Part shown: positions 35,480 through 46,074 of the stretch, one piece after another
Position numbering within the stretch: the stretch's first letter is position 1
How the letters are laid out: every line of letters starts with the position of its first letter
Source: Eutreptiella sp. 'Long Island Sound 2002'
Lineage: Eukaryota > Euglenozoa > Euglenophyceae > Eutreptiales > Eutreptiaceae
Direction of reading: 5' to 3'
Assembly (NCBI GenBank): GCA_964036045.1
Contig: OZ038381.1
Span: 61,938,242 to 62,002,241, forward strand
Length of the DNA: 64,000 nt
Program-made: the position numbers and the translations under genes
The notes under the pieces: generated by a model
Seen by the model: the letters and a program-made list of their open reading frames with translations, nothing else
What the model was told of the DNA's origin: nothing
Database searches by the model: none

Positions 35480-36900
35480 TTCATCCCCTCGAGGCAGAGT
35501 CTACCTGAGATCTGCGGTTGGGGCCGTAAATTTGGAGTCATAACCATGTGCCCTTATTCACTGTTTTTCATCGATGTGTTATACCGCACCGATTGCAACA
35601 AAAAAAACCTTAGCTTAAAAGCAAAGCACCCCAGGGCACAAACAGGCACTGGGGATCCATTGCTTGAAGAGCTGTGCCATGGGACGAGACAAAAGCCAAG
35701 GGAATCTTGGAGCACCACTCATATGTGCAACCATGACAAATGAGTTTGTAACAATAACAAACACTTCAGACTAACCTATAGAGTGTGCAACCCACACCGA
35801 GAAAACCTTTCTTGCAGTGCTTGTGCCCACCTGCGACGCAACTTGCGGCATGCAGTTTCGGTAACTATTCATAAATTAAATTAAATTAATAAAATCATAA
35901 ATTAAATTGAAGCTGTGCATGCATATAACAACACATAAGGTATCTTGCTTTTTGCCATTCTTTGATATTCAATTGGAGTGCTAGCCCTATTGGGTGCAAA
36001 GGAAGGCGCTTGTGAAAGTGCCATTACATTCACAATTCAGCATATTCTCTTGGCACCCTCAATTTGCAAAGTCTATGGCACGGCACAAGCATTCTCAATT
36101 TGGTTCAATTCGCTTCAGTTCGCATCAACATTTATTGGTTCCACTCGGGGTATTGTGTGCAAGTTCTTACAATGCAAGAAATGTCCTTGATGTAGTAAAA
36201 TTGTCAAAATGGACAACATGTTCTGCACAGGCTACATGTTGCATCTCAAGATGCTGATCACTATTGTGTGTCCACACAATTGCCAAACTGACCTATGATT
36301 TTGTAGCAGCCTTGCTTCATGCAAGGATATCTCTTCACAAAGTGGATCATCCATCAATTCGTACTTTGTTTTGGAAATACACTTAGGTTCATAGGTTGTT
36401 GATCACAGGATCAACTCTATGTTGAACTATTGATGAATAAGGTGATCTGCATCAAAGTGGTAAATTCATAAAAATCCACCCATGTAGGGAACAAAGCTGA
36501 GATGCAACTTGGAATGTGTTGTGCTTTTTAGGGTTGCATGTTATCTTATTGTTGTAGTATTTACCTCTAGTGCCCATCCATGCATCCCCTACAATCAGAA
36601 AGAAGATGCAATACACCTTTGGCTGAGCACCAAGACCACAACGCGGGCAGTAGGTCATTTGGGGGGGGGGGGGGTGTTCACATGCCCGACCCCAACACCC
36701 ACGGCTACCACATAGACCACTATTTCCTAGGTGCCAAAGGTGCCCAAATAATTTTTTTATACATGCGGCCAGAAGAACGTTTGTTTTGTTCATCCCATGT
36801 GTGTACACCAAAGTCATAAGATTAAGTGGGGAACCCAAATATGAAGGAAAAGTTGATGCCTCTTGTGCTTTTTGTCACGTCACCAATTTTTCATGGTGAG
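35480..36900. other. 1.4 kb without a recognisable gene; AT-rich with TAAATTAAAT repeat
   Basis: An (A)TAAATTAAATTAA tandem lies at about 35868-35912. Short frames only. A G-run occurs at 36661-36672. Confidence 0.35.
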
Positions 36901-37366
36901 CCCGTTATGGCCGTGGTTGCGGCGGGATACTTAGGCCACGCTACTTACCCCCACCCCCCCCACCCCCCCGGGCTCCATGGGACCATAGGGCAACCTGGCT
37001 GGTGAAAGGAAAAAAAAGGTATTAATTGCACCTAGGGGACCACTGGCACGTGGTTGTGCAAAAAGATGGTGTTCATGTGCAAAAAATGATGTTTTAATTG
37101 AGTCACAGTCAAAGGCATTCCTGGCCGGAACCACCAACACATGTTGGAACAGTGGCTTGACAGCCAGTGGTTTTGAAATACAACAATTGTTTTAATTATG
37201 ACGCACATATGGGCCTTGCGGCACACTAAAGTAATATGCAAAGCACCACCACACAAATCTTCTTTGGAAGACACACGGTGTACGAGCAGTACGAACCGTC
37301 CACTGACAGTCACCCTGATGAGTGTGCAACAAAAGGATGTCTCTATTTGCCATGTAGAGTAGTTCT

Positions 37367-37453
37367 CGGCGAAATTTCGCCCATAAGTTAAAAACATGCA
37401 AAAACATGGCACCTACTCTTAAAAAAAAAACAAAAGCTGGACGAAATTTCCCC
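37367..37453. repeat. CGAAATTTCG palindrome pair downstream of B copy 1
   Basis: TCGGCGAAATTTCGCCC (37366-37382) and GCTGGACGAAATTTCCCCCA (37435-37454), cores about 71 bp apart, separated by unrelated A-rich sequence. They lie 3' of the B stop codon. Confidence 0.65.
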
Positions 37454-38861
37454 CAACTTGACCTCAAGCACAGAAAACACGTTCAAAAATGGCACAGATG
37501 CGTGCAGTGACTAGGCACAAGGTAGCAGATGAATTCATAAGAGCAATGACAAAAACAAAAAGGGTATGCACCACAAAATAGGCACTCTAACGCCTCTTGC
37601 GCAAGCCAACAGCCCTCTACTTGGGTGCTTGGGTGCTTTGGTTGTCGGCAGAATTTGATGCCTATGCTTGTTGCGAGAGGGTAAAATGGGCTACAAAGGC
37701 ATTCAATGCCTTGTTAGTTGGGCTTGTGGCTGTAGCCTTGTGAAATGCATGTGTGGGGGTATCGCTGGCACCATGCTTCGCCTTTTTGGCCTTGGCAGGT
37801 GCCACCCCCCCCTCCCTGTTGTAGTAGCCACCTTGGCAGTGTTACGTTTCTTGCCTGCATCATCCTCTTGTTCAGCTGGCTCCTCTTCATCTTCCACATA
37901 CCTCCGACCCGTGCAGTCAATATGGAAATTCACCCTAGGGGTCATCCAATGTGGTGCGTACTTTATCAAGAACTTATTGGGCCTATGCAACCCTTGGCTT
38001 CTTCTTCAGCAAGCGTTGAAAGCATGGAGTAGCCGGCAGCCACAGTCGCTAGACAAAAGCCTCTTGTCCGCGGATATCACAAAGCGCCACCATGCAGTGT
38101 GTGTACATAAGATTCAACAAAAAAACCTGTGCTTTTGAGTAACCGATGGTTCTGTGGTTGTGTTCATAGGCAAAGGCTTCTGTGCGAATAGCCTCTGGGG
38201 TGTTGGACTGTAGGGTGTACCCATCAGTGGGAAGTTGCATGATGCGCTCTTCAAGAGCCTTCACGGTTTTTGGGCAAAACAAAATTTTCGTAGGACAACA
38301 TTTGGGCTTTGTGTGGTGTCTTGTGTGGAACGCCTCATTTCCGCAAAAACCACTTTGTGATTATACGCTGCAAGAACATTACAATAGCATGCAGATATAT
38401 TGTCATGGTACGTCGAAGGACCATGATTCAATCCATTCTCCTACGTCTCCCACGTCTGTTGGGTGTAGCTGCCTAGTCATGGGATGCATTGGAATATGCG
38501 GCCTGAGCCTATGAAAGCAATGTGGGGAAACTCTAGGTGTACCCCTCTAGAGGCACATCGGCAAGGCTGCCTTCATGTAGGGGAAGGTATACATCAATCA
38601 GATCATGTGAGGCCACAAACTCAATTTTGTGTCCCCTAGCCGTTAGGACATGTTGTTGTTATGGCTGCCATATCTCTTGAGGCCAAAATAACATACTTAT
38701 GATCTGACACATTTACAACTGAAAACCACGGGGCACAACATGCTGCAACCTCCGAGTGCCTAAATCTTCTTCCGTTTCACGGGGTTTGGCCACCTTGTGA
38801 CCTTTGGCCCTCTTGTGACGCTATTCCAAGGGACCACACAAACAGAAAGCGGACCCTCTAA

Positions 38862-38942
38862 ATCTAAAGTCTAAATCTAAATGTAAACGTAAATGCAAAT
38901 CTACATCTAAATCTAAATCTACATCTAAATCTAAATCTAAAA
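38862..38942 (+). repeat. Degenerate TCTAAA hexamer repeat
   Basis: About 13 units of (T/A)CTAAA with variants TGTAAA, CGTAAA, TGCAAA and TACATC. The unit is telomere-like in length but not a standard telomere motif. Confidence 0.7.
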
Positions 38943-39195
38943 GGGGCGAGGGGAGCAGTTTTTTTCAGGGGGGTCCAGGCCATGGTAAGCTGGCGAAGCC
39001 CTCTCTCCAGATGGCACTACAAAAATCTCGGGCACTTCTCCCGGCACATCAGATTGGGTTTCATGGTCACCTCAAGGATAGGGCACCCCTAAAATCAGTA
39101 GGCCCAACCCACCATCAGCCCCAAAAGTTGTCAGCAATGCACCCCTCAAAGTGATGTATTCTTCAAACCGAAAAGTTGTATTTTTTTTTCATACA

Positions 39196-39262
39196 TCAGG
39201 CCAGTGCGGACTAGCAGTAAGGCGCTCGGGTGACTGCCCGGTCTCGACACCAATGCTGCAGG
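39196..39262 (+). repeat. Possible tRNA-derived (SINE-head-like) sequence
   Basis: GCCAGTGCGGACTAGCAGTA then AGGCGCTCGGGTGACTGCCC resembles the 5' half of a Leu/Ser-type tRNA (known A-box region pattern TGGCNNAGNGGTTAAGGCG), including a stem-like CTCGGGTGACTGCCCGG. The following TCGACACC is only a weak B-box. No complete cloverleaf can be drawn by eye, so this is at best a tRNA-derived fragment. Confidence 0.2.
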
Positions 39263-41291
39263 GCACAGTGCAGTCACGCGATGAATCGTGCGCTCCTTGG
39301 GGAGAACTTGGACCTGTGCCCGCAGATAACTCTGGTGCGTGGTAGTGCAGTGGGTACTGCCATGCCGACGCAACCCAAGATCAATCGATTGCACATATAG
39401 TCGAGAAAACTAGATGTCACGAATAGTGGAAATGTTGCGTCAGATCTAGCGTAAAAAGATTCACAGAGTCAGGCAGTGTGCTTAACTGGCATGTCTCCTA
39501 CGGAGGTGTGGGGCGCATGCACTTGTGCTGTGGGTTTCGCTTGCGTGTTTGTGCCATCGCCGTGTGTAGCTGAGCCTAGCCCCCCAGTGTGGCAGTAGGT
39601 GGCGGTGTCTGAGGACTGGACAAACGTCGTGTCTGCACTGATGAAGGGCGGGCATCGTTGCGGTGCAATGTTCAAGTAGCACGGTCGGCGTGGGGGTGGC
39701 GGCAGGCGGGACATAGTATGGTGCCTCCATATCCTATCTCAATCAATGGGTGCAACAATATAAAAATTGGAAACAACAGCTCGTAGATCAGTCAAAAAAG
39801 ATTCAAGAACAATCTCATCTTCGGCGAGGTACCAACAACAATATTCACTGGGGACATACTTTGAACAGACGGAGTAGTAGCAAACTTGGGGTTCCGAGTA
39901 ACAACCATAATTCGCCCAGCTTTCAGTACAAATTGAAATACACACAGTCAAATGACATCAATTGATAGAAGCAACATACCCCCTAGTCTCATGAACAAAG
40001 ATTTCCTGAATTGTGTTTGGGTGCAAAACGTGCCAACTCCATAATTGTTCCGTGCAGGCAGCTTTATTCTCCTTTCAAACACCCGGGACCGTACGGTTGG
40101 TGCCGGACATGCACATCACAATACCAGACAAGTGACCAGGCATTGGGCCCTCACACTCCTTGAAAACACCCAAAGCAAGCCCCATACTTCTTTTCTCCAT
40201 AACATACACAATGCTTGCCCAACAAACTTCACAAGCTTACCGAGTCCAGCCCACAGCTTCGCAATAGAGCCGTGAAAAAGATGGTACAGTGAGCGTACAA
40301 TCACATCCGGTACAAGAACGATACGTGTACCACAGGTCACACAGGTCACACACTAGTGGGCCTTCATCCGTTGCAATACCCCCCTCAAATAACATATTTG
40401 TGATGTGACCCAACAAGGGACCACTAGGGTCCTCCCCCAGTGAAGAAGCTGCATTCTTTCGCTTGTGGTAGACACAGAAGAGCTTGTAGTTTGCACTTGG
40501 TGAAGCCCAATCAGTTTCCTTTTGATAGGTAGAGGGGTGTCCCTTTTTATTTCAAAGCCCTCAACTTCCTTGGTCCACATTGGCAAAGCGTTATTTTTTT
40601 GCTCCTTTTCTTTACCGTGTGCCATTGTCGTTGTTTACATGTGCAACCCTCCAACTGCATAACAAAAACTAGCTAAACACATACAAAGAGTACTGCAGCC
40701 GTATCGCGGCGGCAAAAACATCCGAAACAAGGGAAATAGAACATAAGAACACCACGTACCAACAACAGATCATCAATGACATTAGGGGGCGGTGCTCGTA
40801 GCAAATCCTCATGGTGTGCTTGGACACGATCTGGGTTCAATCCCCGCACTTGCCCCTCGGTACGCCATTTGTCAATTGAAATCTGATCCCATCGTACATG
40901 GATACATTTCGTAGATATCAAGTAGTCCGGCAGACACATATCTTTCTTTGCCTTTGGTTTTGGTTTGGCCTTTGGCTTGGCAACCGGTTTGGGGGCTTGT
41001 TCCACAGGTTGAGCCTCAGGCACATTTGACATTTGGCTCCCATTAGGCAATGACTGGTGGGTAGCTTGTGTAGTTGGGGGTCCAACGAGATTTTGAGATT
41101 CCTCACCAACAGATATGTCGTACAAAAGAAGAAATAAAAACAACAAGCTTACGAAATTGGTTGTATTCGCAACTGCATACAACACATCATCACATGAATG
41201 GTTACAAGCAAACCGACATTATAGATGAAACCGGCACGGTCACGGTGTGGGACAATGCTGTAGCAAAAAAGAAATTGCAAGTCCAGAAGGT

Positions 41292-41380
41292 CTGGGCAAA
41301 ATTTTGCCTAGATTAGGGCATTCCTTGAAATGTGCATTGGAAAATGATGTTGTCGGAGGCCTGGGCGAACTTTCGCCCAC
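41292..41380. repeat. CGAAATTTCG palindrome pair between genes A and B, copy 1
   Basis: CTGGGCAAAATTTTGCCTAG (41292-41311) and CTGGGCGAACTTTCGCCCAC (41361-41380), 69 bp apart. They sit in the gap between the A stop codon (41409) and the B start (41185). Copy 2 has a pair in the same place. Confidence 0.75.
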
Positions 41381-41408
41381 CTTGCACAAAAAATAGCAAA
41401 TAAATAAA

Positions 41409-42300
41409 TCAAATCAGTCCCAAGCTTGTGTACCCTGTCCCACTTCCAAATTCCTCATCAAGCATCTCAAAGGATGTCGCACTGTCAGGCTCAATGCCAT
41501 GCTCCCTTGCACCACCAATGTGTTTGAAGCCATCCACAACAGCCGGTGGAGCGGCAAGGGGTGGGAGTTAAAGGGGAAGGGGAAGGGGGGGAAAGGGGGA
41601 CGCGGAGGGTCTGCAATTGTACTTGGAGCTGGTTTGGCTGCTGCTTTTGGGGGACTCAAGACAATTGTGTCAATGGTGTAGTAGTGCGCACTACGTTGTC
41701 TCTGGTCATCGTTGGGCCGCTTTTGAGTGTATGTATGGAGAAAGTCCTCAACACCATTTGGTATGCATGTGCGTGCGACCAAACACCCCAGGCTATGTCT
41801 CACCACTATACAAAAATTGGGCTCTCGCACTTTAGCATGAGACACCACTCCCGGAAAACACATGGCGGGGAATTCATCAAGGTCTTTCACCACATATTTG
41901 TCCTCTTGGACAGCAGCAGCAGGGAACCAAGCATGGTATATACTCCGAATGAACAAGCATTGTTTGTGTACTTTTCCACGGACCCTTTTCTCAAAACTCC
42001 CGTACATGTTTCTTGCTCAGGTACCGTAGGTGGCACTGTCAAGAAAATGTTAGAGGTCGGTTGTACCGACTATGCATTCCCCACCTCCTTTGACCGCATC
42101 AAAAGGCAACTCAGCGTTGCCTCAGCACATTGTTCAGAAAACAAACAGCCAAGTGCTCTACTGTGCCACTCACTCCAAAACAACAGTGCTACACTGTTTG
42201 TTTGGAAGTACTTAGGACTCAACCACTTATCGGGTGGTATTATGTGTATCAGGAGAATAGTACTCATACCAATACATTCCGGCCTTTGCACTTGCGCTCA
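41409..42300 (-). pseudogene. Gene A, copy 1, C-terminal part (disrupted)
   Basis: Minus-strand frames read KYVVKDLDEFPAMCFPGVVS, NFCIVVRHSLGCLVARTCIP, YTIDTIVLSPPKAAAKPAPS, then after a slip in a C-rich stretch near 41560 AAPPAVVDGFKHIGGAREHG, FEMLDEEFGSGTGYTSLGLI and stop at 41409. Further upstream protein-like sequence (KYFQTNSVALLFWSEWHSRA, 42291-42070) may be an earlier exon. The C-terminus is conserved with copy 2. Function unknown. The gene ends about 220 bp before the start of B on the same strand. Confidence 0.45.
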
Positions 42301-43003
42301 ACTGGGTGGTACGACCATTCCAATTACACTCACGAACACAGGGGGGGGGCGGGGGGAGGTTCTTGGAAATCGGATATCCCGATTAAAAAAAAAACCCGTA
42401 GCCAAATTTCAAAAGGGGGGCGGTTGGTGTGTGTGTGGGGGGGGGGGGGGGGCACTTTAAGGGGGTTTTTTGCTACGCGAGGGTATCCTCCGCACGAAGG
42501 GCACCCAAGCCCCCCATCCCCCCCCCCACAACCCTGCTTGGCGGACCCATAATGGACCTGGTGACCTAAAAAGGTTACTGGACATGCACACCAAACGAAA
42601 TACATTCCGGTTCTCACATAGTGTCGGGCACCTCCGAAGAATTGGCTATGCGGACCAGGTGTGATCCGACAATTCGCAACGCCCCTACCAATGTGTATGG
42701 TAGGGTTTGATCGGCTTGGGTATTTCCGGCCGTGGGTACCAAAATCACAAGAATGCCCGAGGTCTCCTCCTTGAGGGTATCCCTTGGTACACGCTAGAAT
42801 ACCCAATCTCGTTCTAGCCTAGAACCGGCTAGAGCGGCTAGAACGAAAAAAGAGGGGGATACCCCCCCCCCCGCAGGGGGGCGGGGGGGGGGGGGGGATG
42901 AGGTGTCTAACCTGGACCCCCCTATCCATACTCGGGGGCCCATACTTTTTTTTTTCACAATTTCACTGTTTTCACCTGATTTTGGAGTCCAAAAAATTTT
43001 CGT

Positions 43004-43085
43004 TCTAGTTGTGTTCTAGCGACGTTCTAGCGACATTCGCTAGAACGTCGCTAGAACATTCTAGCCTAGAACACAACTAGAACAA
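43004..43085. repeat. Internal TTCTAG hairpin of the foldback element
   Basis: GTTCTAGTTGTGTTCTAGCG...ATTCGCTAGAACGTCGCTAG...CACAACTAGAAC is a near-perfect inverted repeat of about 80 bp composed of GTTCTAG units in both orientations. It resembles the ~105-bp cluster at the element centre (43979-44092), where units read GGCGTTCTAGCGGCGTTCTA and its complement. Confidence 0.75.
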
Positions 43086-43679
43086 AAACATTCATGCATG
43101 TGTCGCATCTAAGAGACACCAAAGTGGGGGTGGGGTGGAGGGGTAATACACACACGCTAATAAAAACCAACACACTTGACGCATGCATAGTCATATGTGC
43201 CCCCCCCCCCCACACACACTTTGGCATAGGCATATGCACAACACAACACACAGCACAAGATGTCACGGGGGGGGAGGGTGGGCCAAGAGGTCGAACACAA
43301 GCACCGCACAAACACCCCCTCAGTGTCAAGCTATCAGCCCCCCCCCCCTCTTTCCATGTTGTGGTCTGGGTTGTGGGGCCCCTGCTTGTTTTGCCTAAGG
43401 TTAGGGAGGGTATTCCTTTCCTCTTTGCAGGTGTGCCGGTTTTTTTTTCCCAATGTGGATGTCAAGAAGTGGGTACACGGTGACACCAAGAGGTAGGTGT
43501 GTTACTCCTTCCCTCCTCCCTGCCATGTACACGTGTGTGACCGTGTGTCTGTGGTATGGGGTTGCCTAGTGCACTGCTGTAGCGTCCGGAGCTGTGCTGT
43601 GCGGGTCAGTGGTGTGCTTTGTCCCCCGTCCTCCCAGTTTATGCACCCCCCCCCCCCATGTGTGCACTGGTGCTTGGCT

Positions 43680-43852
43680 TGTTGGTTGGTTGGTTGGCTG
43701 TTGGTTTTCGGGTTGCTTGGTTGGTTGTTGCGTTGGTTGGTTGGTTGTTGGTTGATCGGTTCTGGCACAGCTGAGTTTGGCTGGTTGGTTGGTTGGTTGG
43801 TTGGTTGGTTGGTTGGTTGGTTTGTTGGTTGGTTGGTTGTTGGCTAGTTGCT
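43680..43852. repeat. (TTGG)n microsatellite, mirrored at 44221-44370
   Basis: Nearly pure TTGG/TGGT tetranucleotides with brief interruptions, matched by (CCAA)n in the right arm of the foldback element. Confidence 0.85.
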
Positions 43853-45239
43853 GGGGTGTATGTGTGTGTATTGTCTGCACACATGTTGTGTGGTGTTGCT
43901 GCACAGTGTGTCTGTGTGTAAGCCTGTATGTGCAGCGATTGCAAAGGTCCTGGGGGGGGGTTGTGCACATTTCATTTTGGCGTTCTAGCGGCGTTCTAGC
44001 GAGGTGTTCTAGCGGCGTTCTAGCGGCGCCGCTTCGCTCCCTAGAACGCCGCTAGAACACCTCGCTAGAACGCCGCTAGAACGCCAAAATGAAATGTGCA
44101 CAACCCCCCCAAAGAGCCTTGCAATCGCTGCACATACAGGCTTACACACACACACACTGTGCAGCAACACCACACAGCATGTGTGCAGACAATACACACA
44201 CACACACACCCCAGCAACTAGCCAACAACCAACCAACCAACAAACCAACCAACCAACCAACCAACCACCCCACCAACCAGCCAAACTGAGCTGTGCCAGA
44301 ACCAATCAACCAACAACCAACCAACCAATGCAACAACCAACCAAGCAACCTGAAAACCAACAGCCAACCAACCAACAAGCCCAGCACCAGTGCACACGGG
44401 GGGGGGGGGGGTTGCAGAACCTGGGAGGAGGGGGGACAAAGCATACCACTGACCCGCACAGCAGCACAGTGCATAACCCAGCTGGGGGGGGGGGGGCAAG
44501 GAAGGAGGGATGGTGGGAAGGGGGAACCTGTACACTAGACAACCCCACACCACAGACACACATGGCAGGGAGGAGGGAAGGAGTAACACACCTACCTCTT
44601 GGTGTCACCGTGTACCCACTTCTTGACATCCACATTGGGAAAAAAAACCAGCACACCTGCAAAGAGGAAAGGAATACCCTCCCTAACCTTAGGCAAAACA
44701 AGCAGGGGCCCCACAACCCAGACCACAACATGGAAAGGGGGGGGGCTGATAGCTTGACACTGAGGGGGTGCTTGTGCGGTGCTTAATTAATTAATTGTTT
44801 TTGGCCTCTTACCCACCCTCCCCACCCTTGACATTGTATGTTGTGTGTTGTGGTGTGCATATGCTTTTGCACAACTGTGTGTATGCTAGGGGGGGGGGGG
44901 CATATGCGTATCCATGCGTCAAGTGTGTTGGTTGCTATGAGTGTGTGTGTCATGCACCCCCCAGCCCACTGTGATAATTTGTTTTTTTATGTTCTACCTA
45001 TTCGACCACTCCAGGCTAGAACGATCTGTGTTCTAGGCTACAACCATTCTAGGCTAGAACGTTCTAGCTAGAGCGTTCTAGGCTAGATCAAGATTGGGTC
45101 TTCTAGCGTGTGCCAAGGGATGTTTTAGTGCCTCGAAAGCTACAACAGCTTGGGCTTTACCAAGGGTTCCCTGGGGTAAGTCCTCAATGGTGGTTGGAAT
45201 GCACTTTTGTAATGCCGTTTACAACTAGGTTTGCCGCAA

Positions 45240-45734
45240 GTTCATAGTCAGCAGGTTGTTTTTCAGCGGCGATGGTTCTCAAAAATGACCCGAACTTTGA
45301 GGTTCACTCCACTCCCTCTTGTATAAACAAAACCATTGGGTTCTTTGTGCAACCATAACCTAGAGCTACCCCCATGGATTGCTTGCATTCCTTTCCCATC
45401 CAAATTGAATCCCAATTTGGAGAATGGCCTCCTCCACATCCTTCACATCTTGATTCAGGTGAGCTTAGACGGCAAGGCTCCTTAGACATGCTTGTTCATC
45501 CCCCCGCCCATGCAAAACCATGAGGACCATCGCTTCACTTTGGATGCAAACTCTGGCTCCCGCCCATACCTTGACCCATACACCTACACGGGTGGCGGAT
45601 GCCTTCCAAAGATAAGTAGCATCTAAAGAGATCGCAACATAAAGGCCTCGGGATTGTGGGTCTCCAAAATGGTCATGGGGTTCAAAATACACCATGGGGG
45701 TAGAAAATGCAGCATGGGGGGTGAAACACATCAA
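45240..45734 (-). pseudogene. Decayed protein fragment, possibly transposase
   Basis: The frame 45734-45465 contains GLYVAISLDATYLWKASATR then VGVWVKVWAGARVCIQSEAM and LHGRGDEQACLRSLAV, then a stop. Past the stop the protein-like sequence continues (AHLNQDVKDVEEAILQIGIQ, FGWERNASNPWG). The SLDAT...LWK...ATR arrangement has the feel of a transposase core with a catalytic Asp, but I cannot assign a family. A slip and several stops show decay. Its upstream part reads into GGGGT-rich short repeats. Confidence 0.3.
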
Positions 45735-45803
45735 GGGTGGTCATGGGGTTCGTATTGCACCGTGGGGTGAGAAGTACACCATGGGGTGAGAAATGCATCA
45801 AGG
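45668..45803. repeat. Degenerate ~25-bp tandem repeat
   Basis: Units of the form CATGGGG(T)(T/G)(C/A)(A/G)AAAT(A/G)CA(C/G)CATGGGG recur five to six times (TTCAAAATACACC, TAGAAAATGCAGC, TGAAACACATC, TGAGAAGTACACC, TGAGAAATGCATC). Confidence 0.6.
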
Positions 45804-45997
45804 GGAGGGCATAAAAGAAGGTGTGTGTGTGTGATACCATACTGGTTGGTCAACGTAAGTGGCGAGGCCATTAAGACTATGGCGGGCCATGCCTCCCTCC
45901 CTGTGCCATTGTGCGGGCTCAATCCTAGTGTGCATGCCCTAGAGGGGAAGGAGAGGGAGAGCAAGGGTGCAAGCGGTGAAGGAGGTATCATTTTGTG

Positions 45998-46021
45998 TTG
46001 TGTGTGTGTGTGTGTGTGTGT
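45998..46021 (+). repeat. (GT)n microsatellite
   Basis: About eleven uninterrupted GT dinucleotides. Confidence 0.9.
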
Positions 46022-46074
46022 GGCTGCCTACTTCTTGCAGCCTGACGTCTTCACCGTGTGTCCCTTCTTATCAC

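Larger units (their letters stand above)
34200..35480 (+). repeat. Dispersed repeat copy, split by a transposon (paralogue of 58.2-58.62 kb)
   Basis: 34200-34406 and 35303-35480 together align with the reverse complement of about 58620-58210. The left half shares CGTTGTGTGC(T/C)GTGGAG, CAAAAGACACTTG and GTTGGCCAAAGA. The right half shares CACCAAGGATGCAACAC and CACCTCATCC(G/A)CATTCCTCA. Translated frames of both copies include LMLAKEPPKK and TLLHTKL-like strings, so the repeat may derive from a gene or element. The unsplit copy shows the 896-bp segment between is an insertion. Confidence 0.75.
38000..39740. other. Foreign or diverged segment inside gene B copy 1
   Basis: Between the end of the FLTDLRA block (39742) and the C-terminal block (37990) the sequence has no counterpart in copy 2. 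A minus frame at 38282-38049 (AQVFLLNLMYTHCMVALCDI) vaguely resembles part of the B middle region. A (TCTAAA)n-type hexamer repeat lies at 38862-38942. The rest has no recognisable gene. Confidence 0.4.
37587..41185 (-). pseudogene. Gene B, copy 1 (disrupted)
   Basis: The first exon from 41185 reads MLYAVANTTNFVSLLFLFLL (possible hydrophobic N-terminus), then a Pro/Lys/Ala-rich linker (KPVAKPKAKPKPKAKK). Next come IHVRWDQISIDKWRTEGQVR and RVQAHHEDLLRAPPP, conserved with copies 2 and 3. The second exon (about 40606-40360) has DTPLPIKRKLIGLHQVQTTS. The third (40300-39990) has LGKLVKFVGQ then a one-base shift to MEKRSMGLALGVFKECEG and EQLWSWHVLHPNTIQEIFVH. It jumps directly to LAEDEIVLESFLTDLRAVVS (39850), missing about 400 codons' worth of copy 2, and is interrupted near 39740. 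C-terminal parts reappear at 37990-37587: DCTGRRYVEDEEEPAEQEDD, TNKALNAFVAHFTLSQQA, GLRKRR, with two in-frame TAGs. Function unknown. Confidence 0.6.
36925..42300 (-). repeat. Copy 1 of the A-B gene module (duplicated at 49.4-53.2 kb)
   Basis: Collinear similarity with copy 2 starts near CTTAGGCCACGCTA (36930 / 49430). It continues through GGGCTCCATGGGACCAT versus GGGCTAGGCTCCACGCGGCC, GCACC(T/G)AGGGGACCACT, the palindrome pair, the B C-terminus GLRKRR, the B body, a second palindrome pair and the C-terminus of gene A. Copy 1 is rearranged: it has a ~1.7-kb foreign segment in B and lacks ~1.2 kb of the B middle. Whether this is a transposon, a retrogene cluster or a segmental duplication is unresolved; I saw no terminal repeats bounding the whole module. 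Confidence 0.7.
42779..45121. mobile_element. Foldback transposon, 2.34 kb, with TTCTAG-rich termini and centre
   Basis: The terminal repeats ATCCCTTGGTACACGCTAGA...CCCAATCTCGTTCTAGCC (left) and, reverse-complemented, ATCCCTTGGCACACGCTAGA...CCCAATCTTGATCTAGCC (right) are clear over about 48 bp. Inside, about 43085-44030 and 44045-45000 are inverted arms sharing the same unique landmarks: GTGTCAAGCTATCAGCCCCC, CTTGCTTGTTTTGCCTAAGG, GATGTCAAGAAGTGGGTACA and a (TTGG)n/(CCAA)n block. The centre and both ends carry TTCTAGCG/CGCTAGAA dyads. Short frames (VGWLVGWL and NQPTNQPT) are microsatellite translations. No transposase. No convincing target duplication at the ends. Confidence 0.85.

Noticed and set aside
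41546-42460. 304-aa plus-strand ORF, the longest on that strand
   Set aside because: It is antisense to gene A, whose minus-strand frame is supported by conservation with copy 2; it also ends in G-run translation.
43497-44786. ORFs with GWLVGWLVGW or NQPTNQPTNQ repeats, suggestive of a membrane protein
   Set aside because: Pure (TTGG)n/(CCAA)n translation inside the foldback arms; mirrored on both strands.
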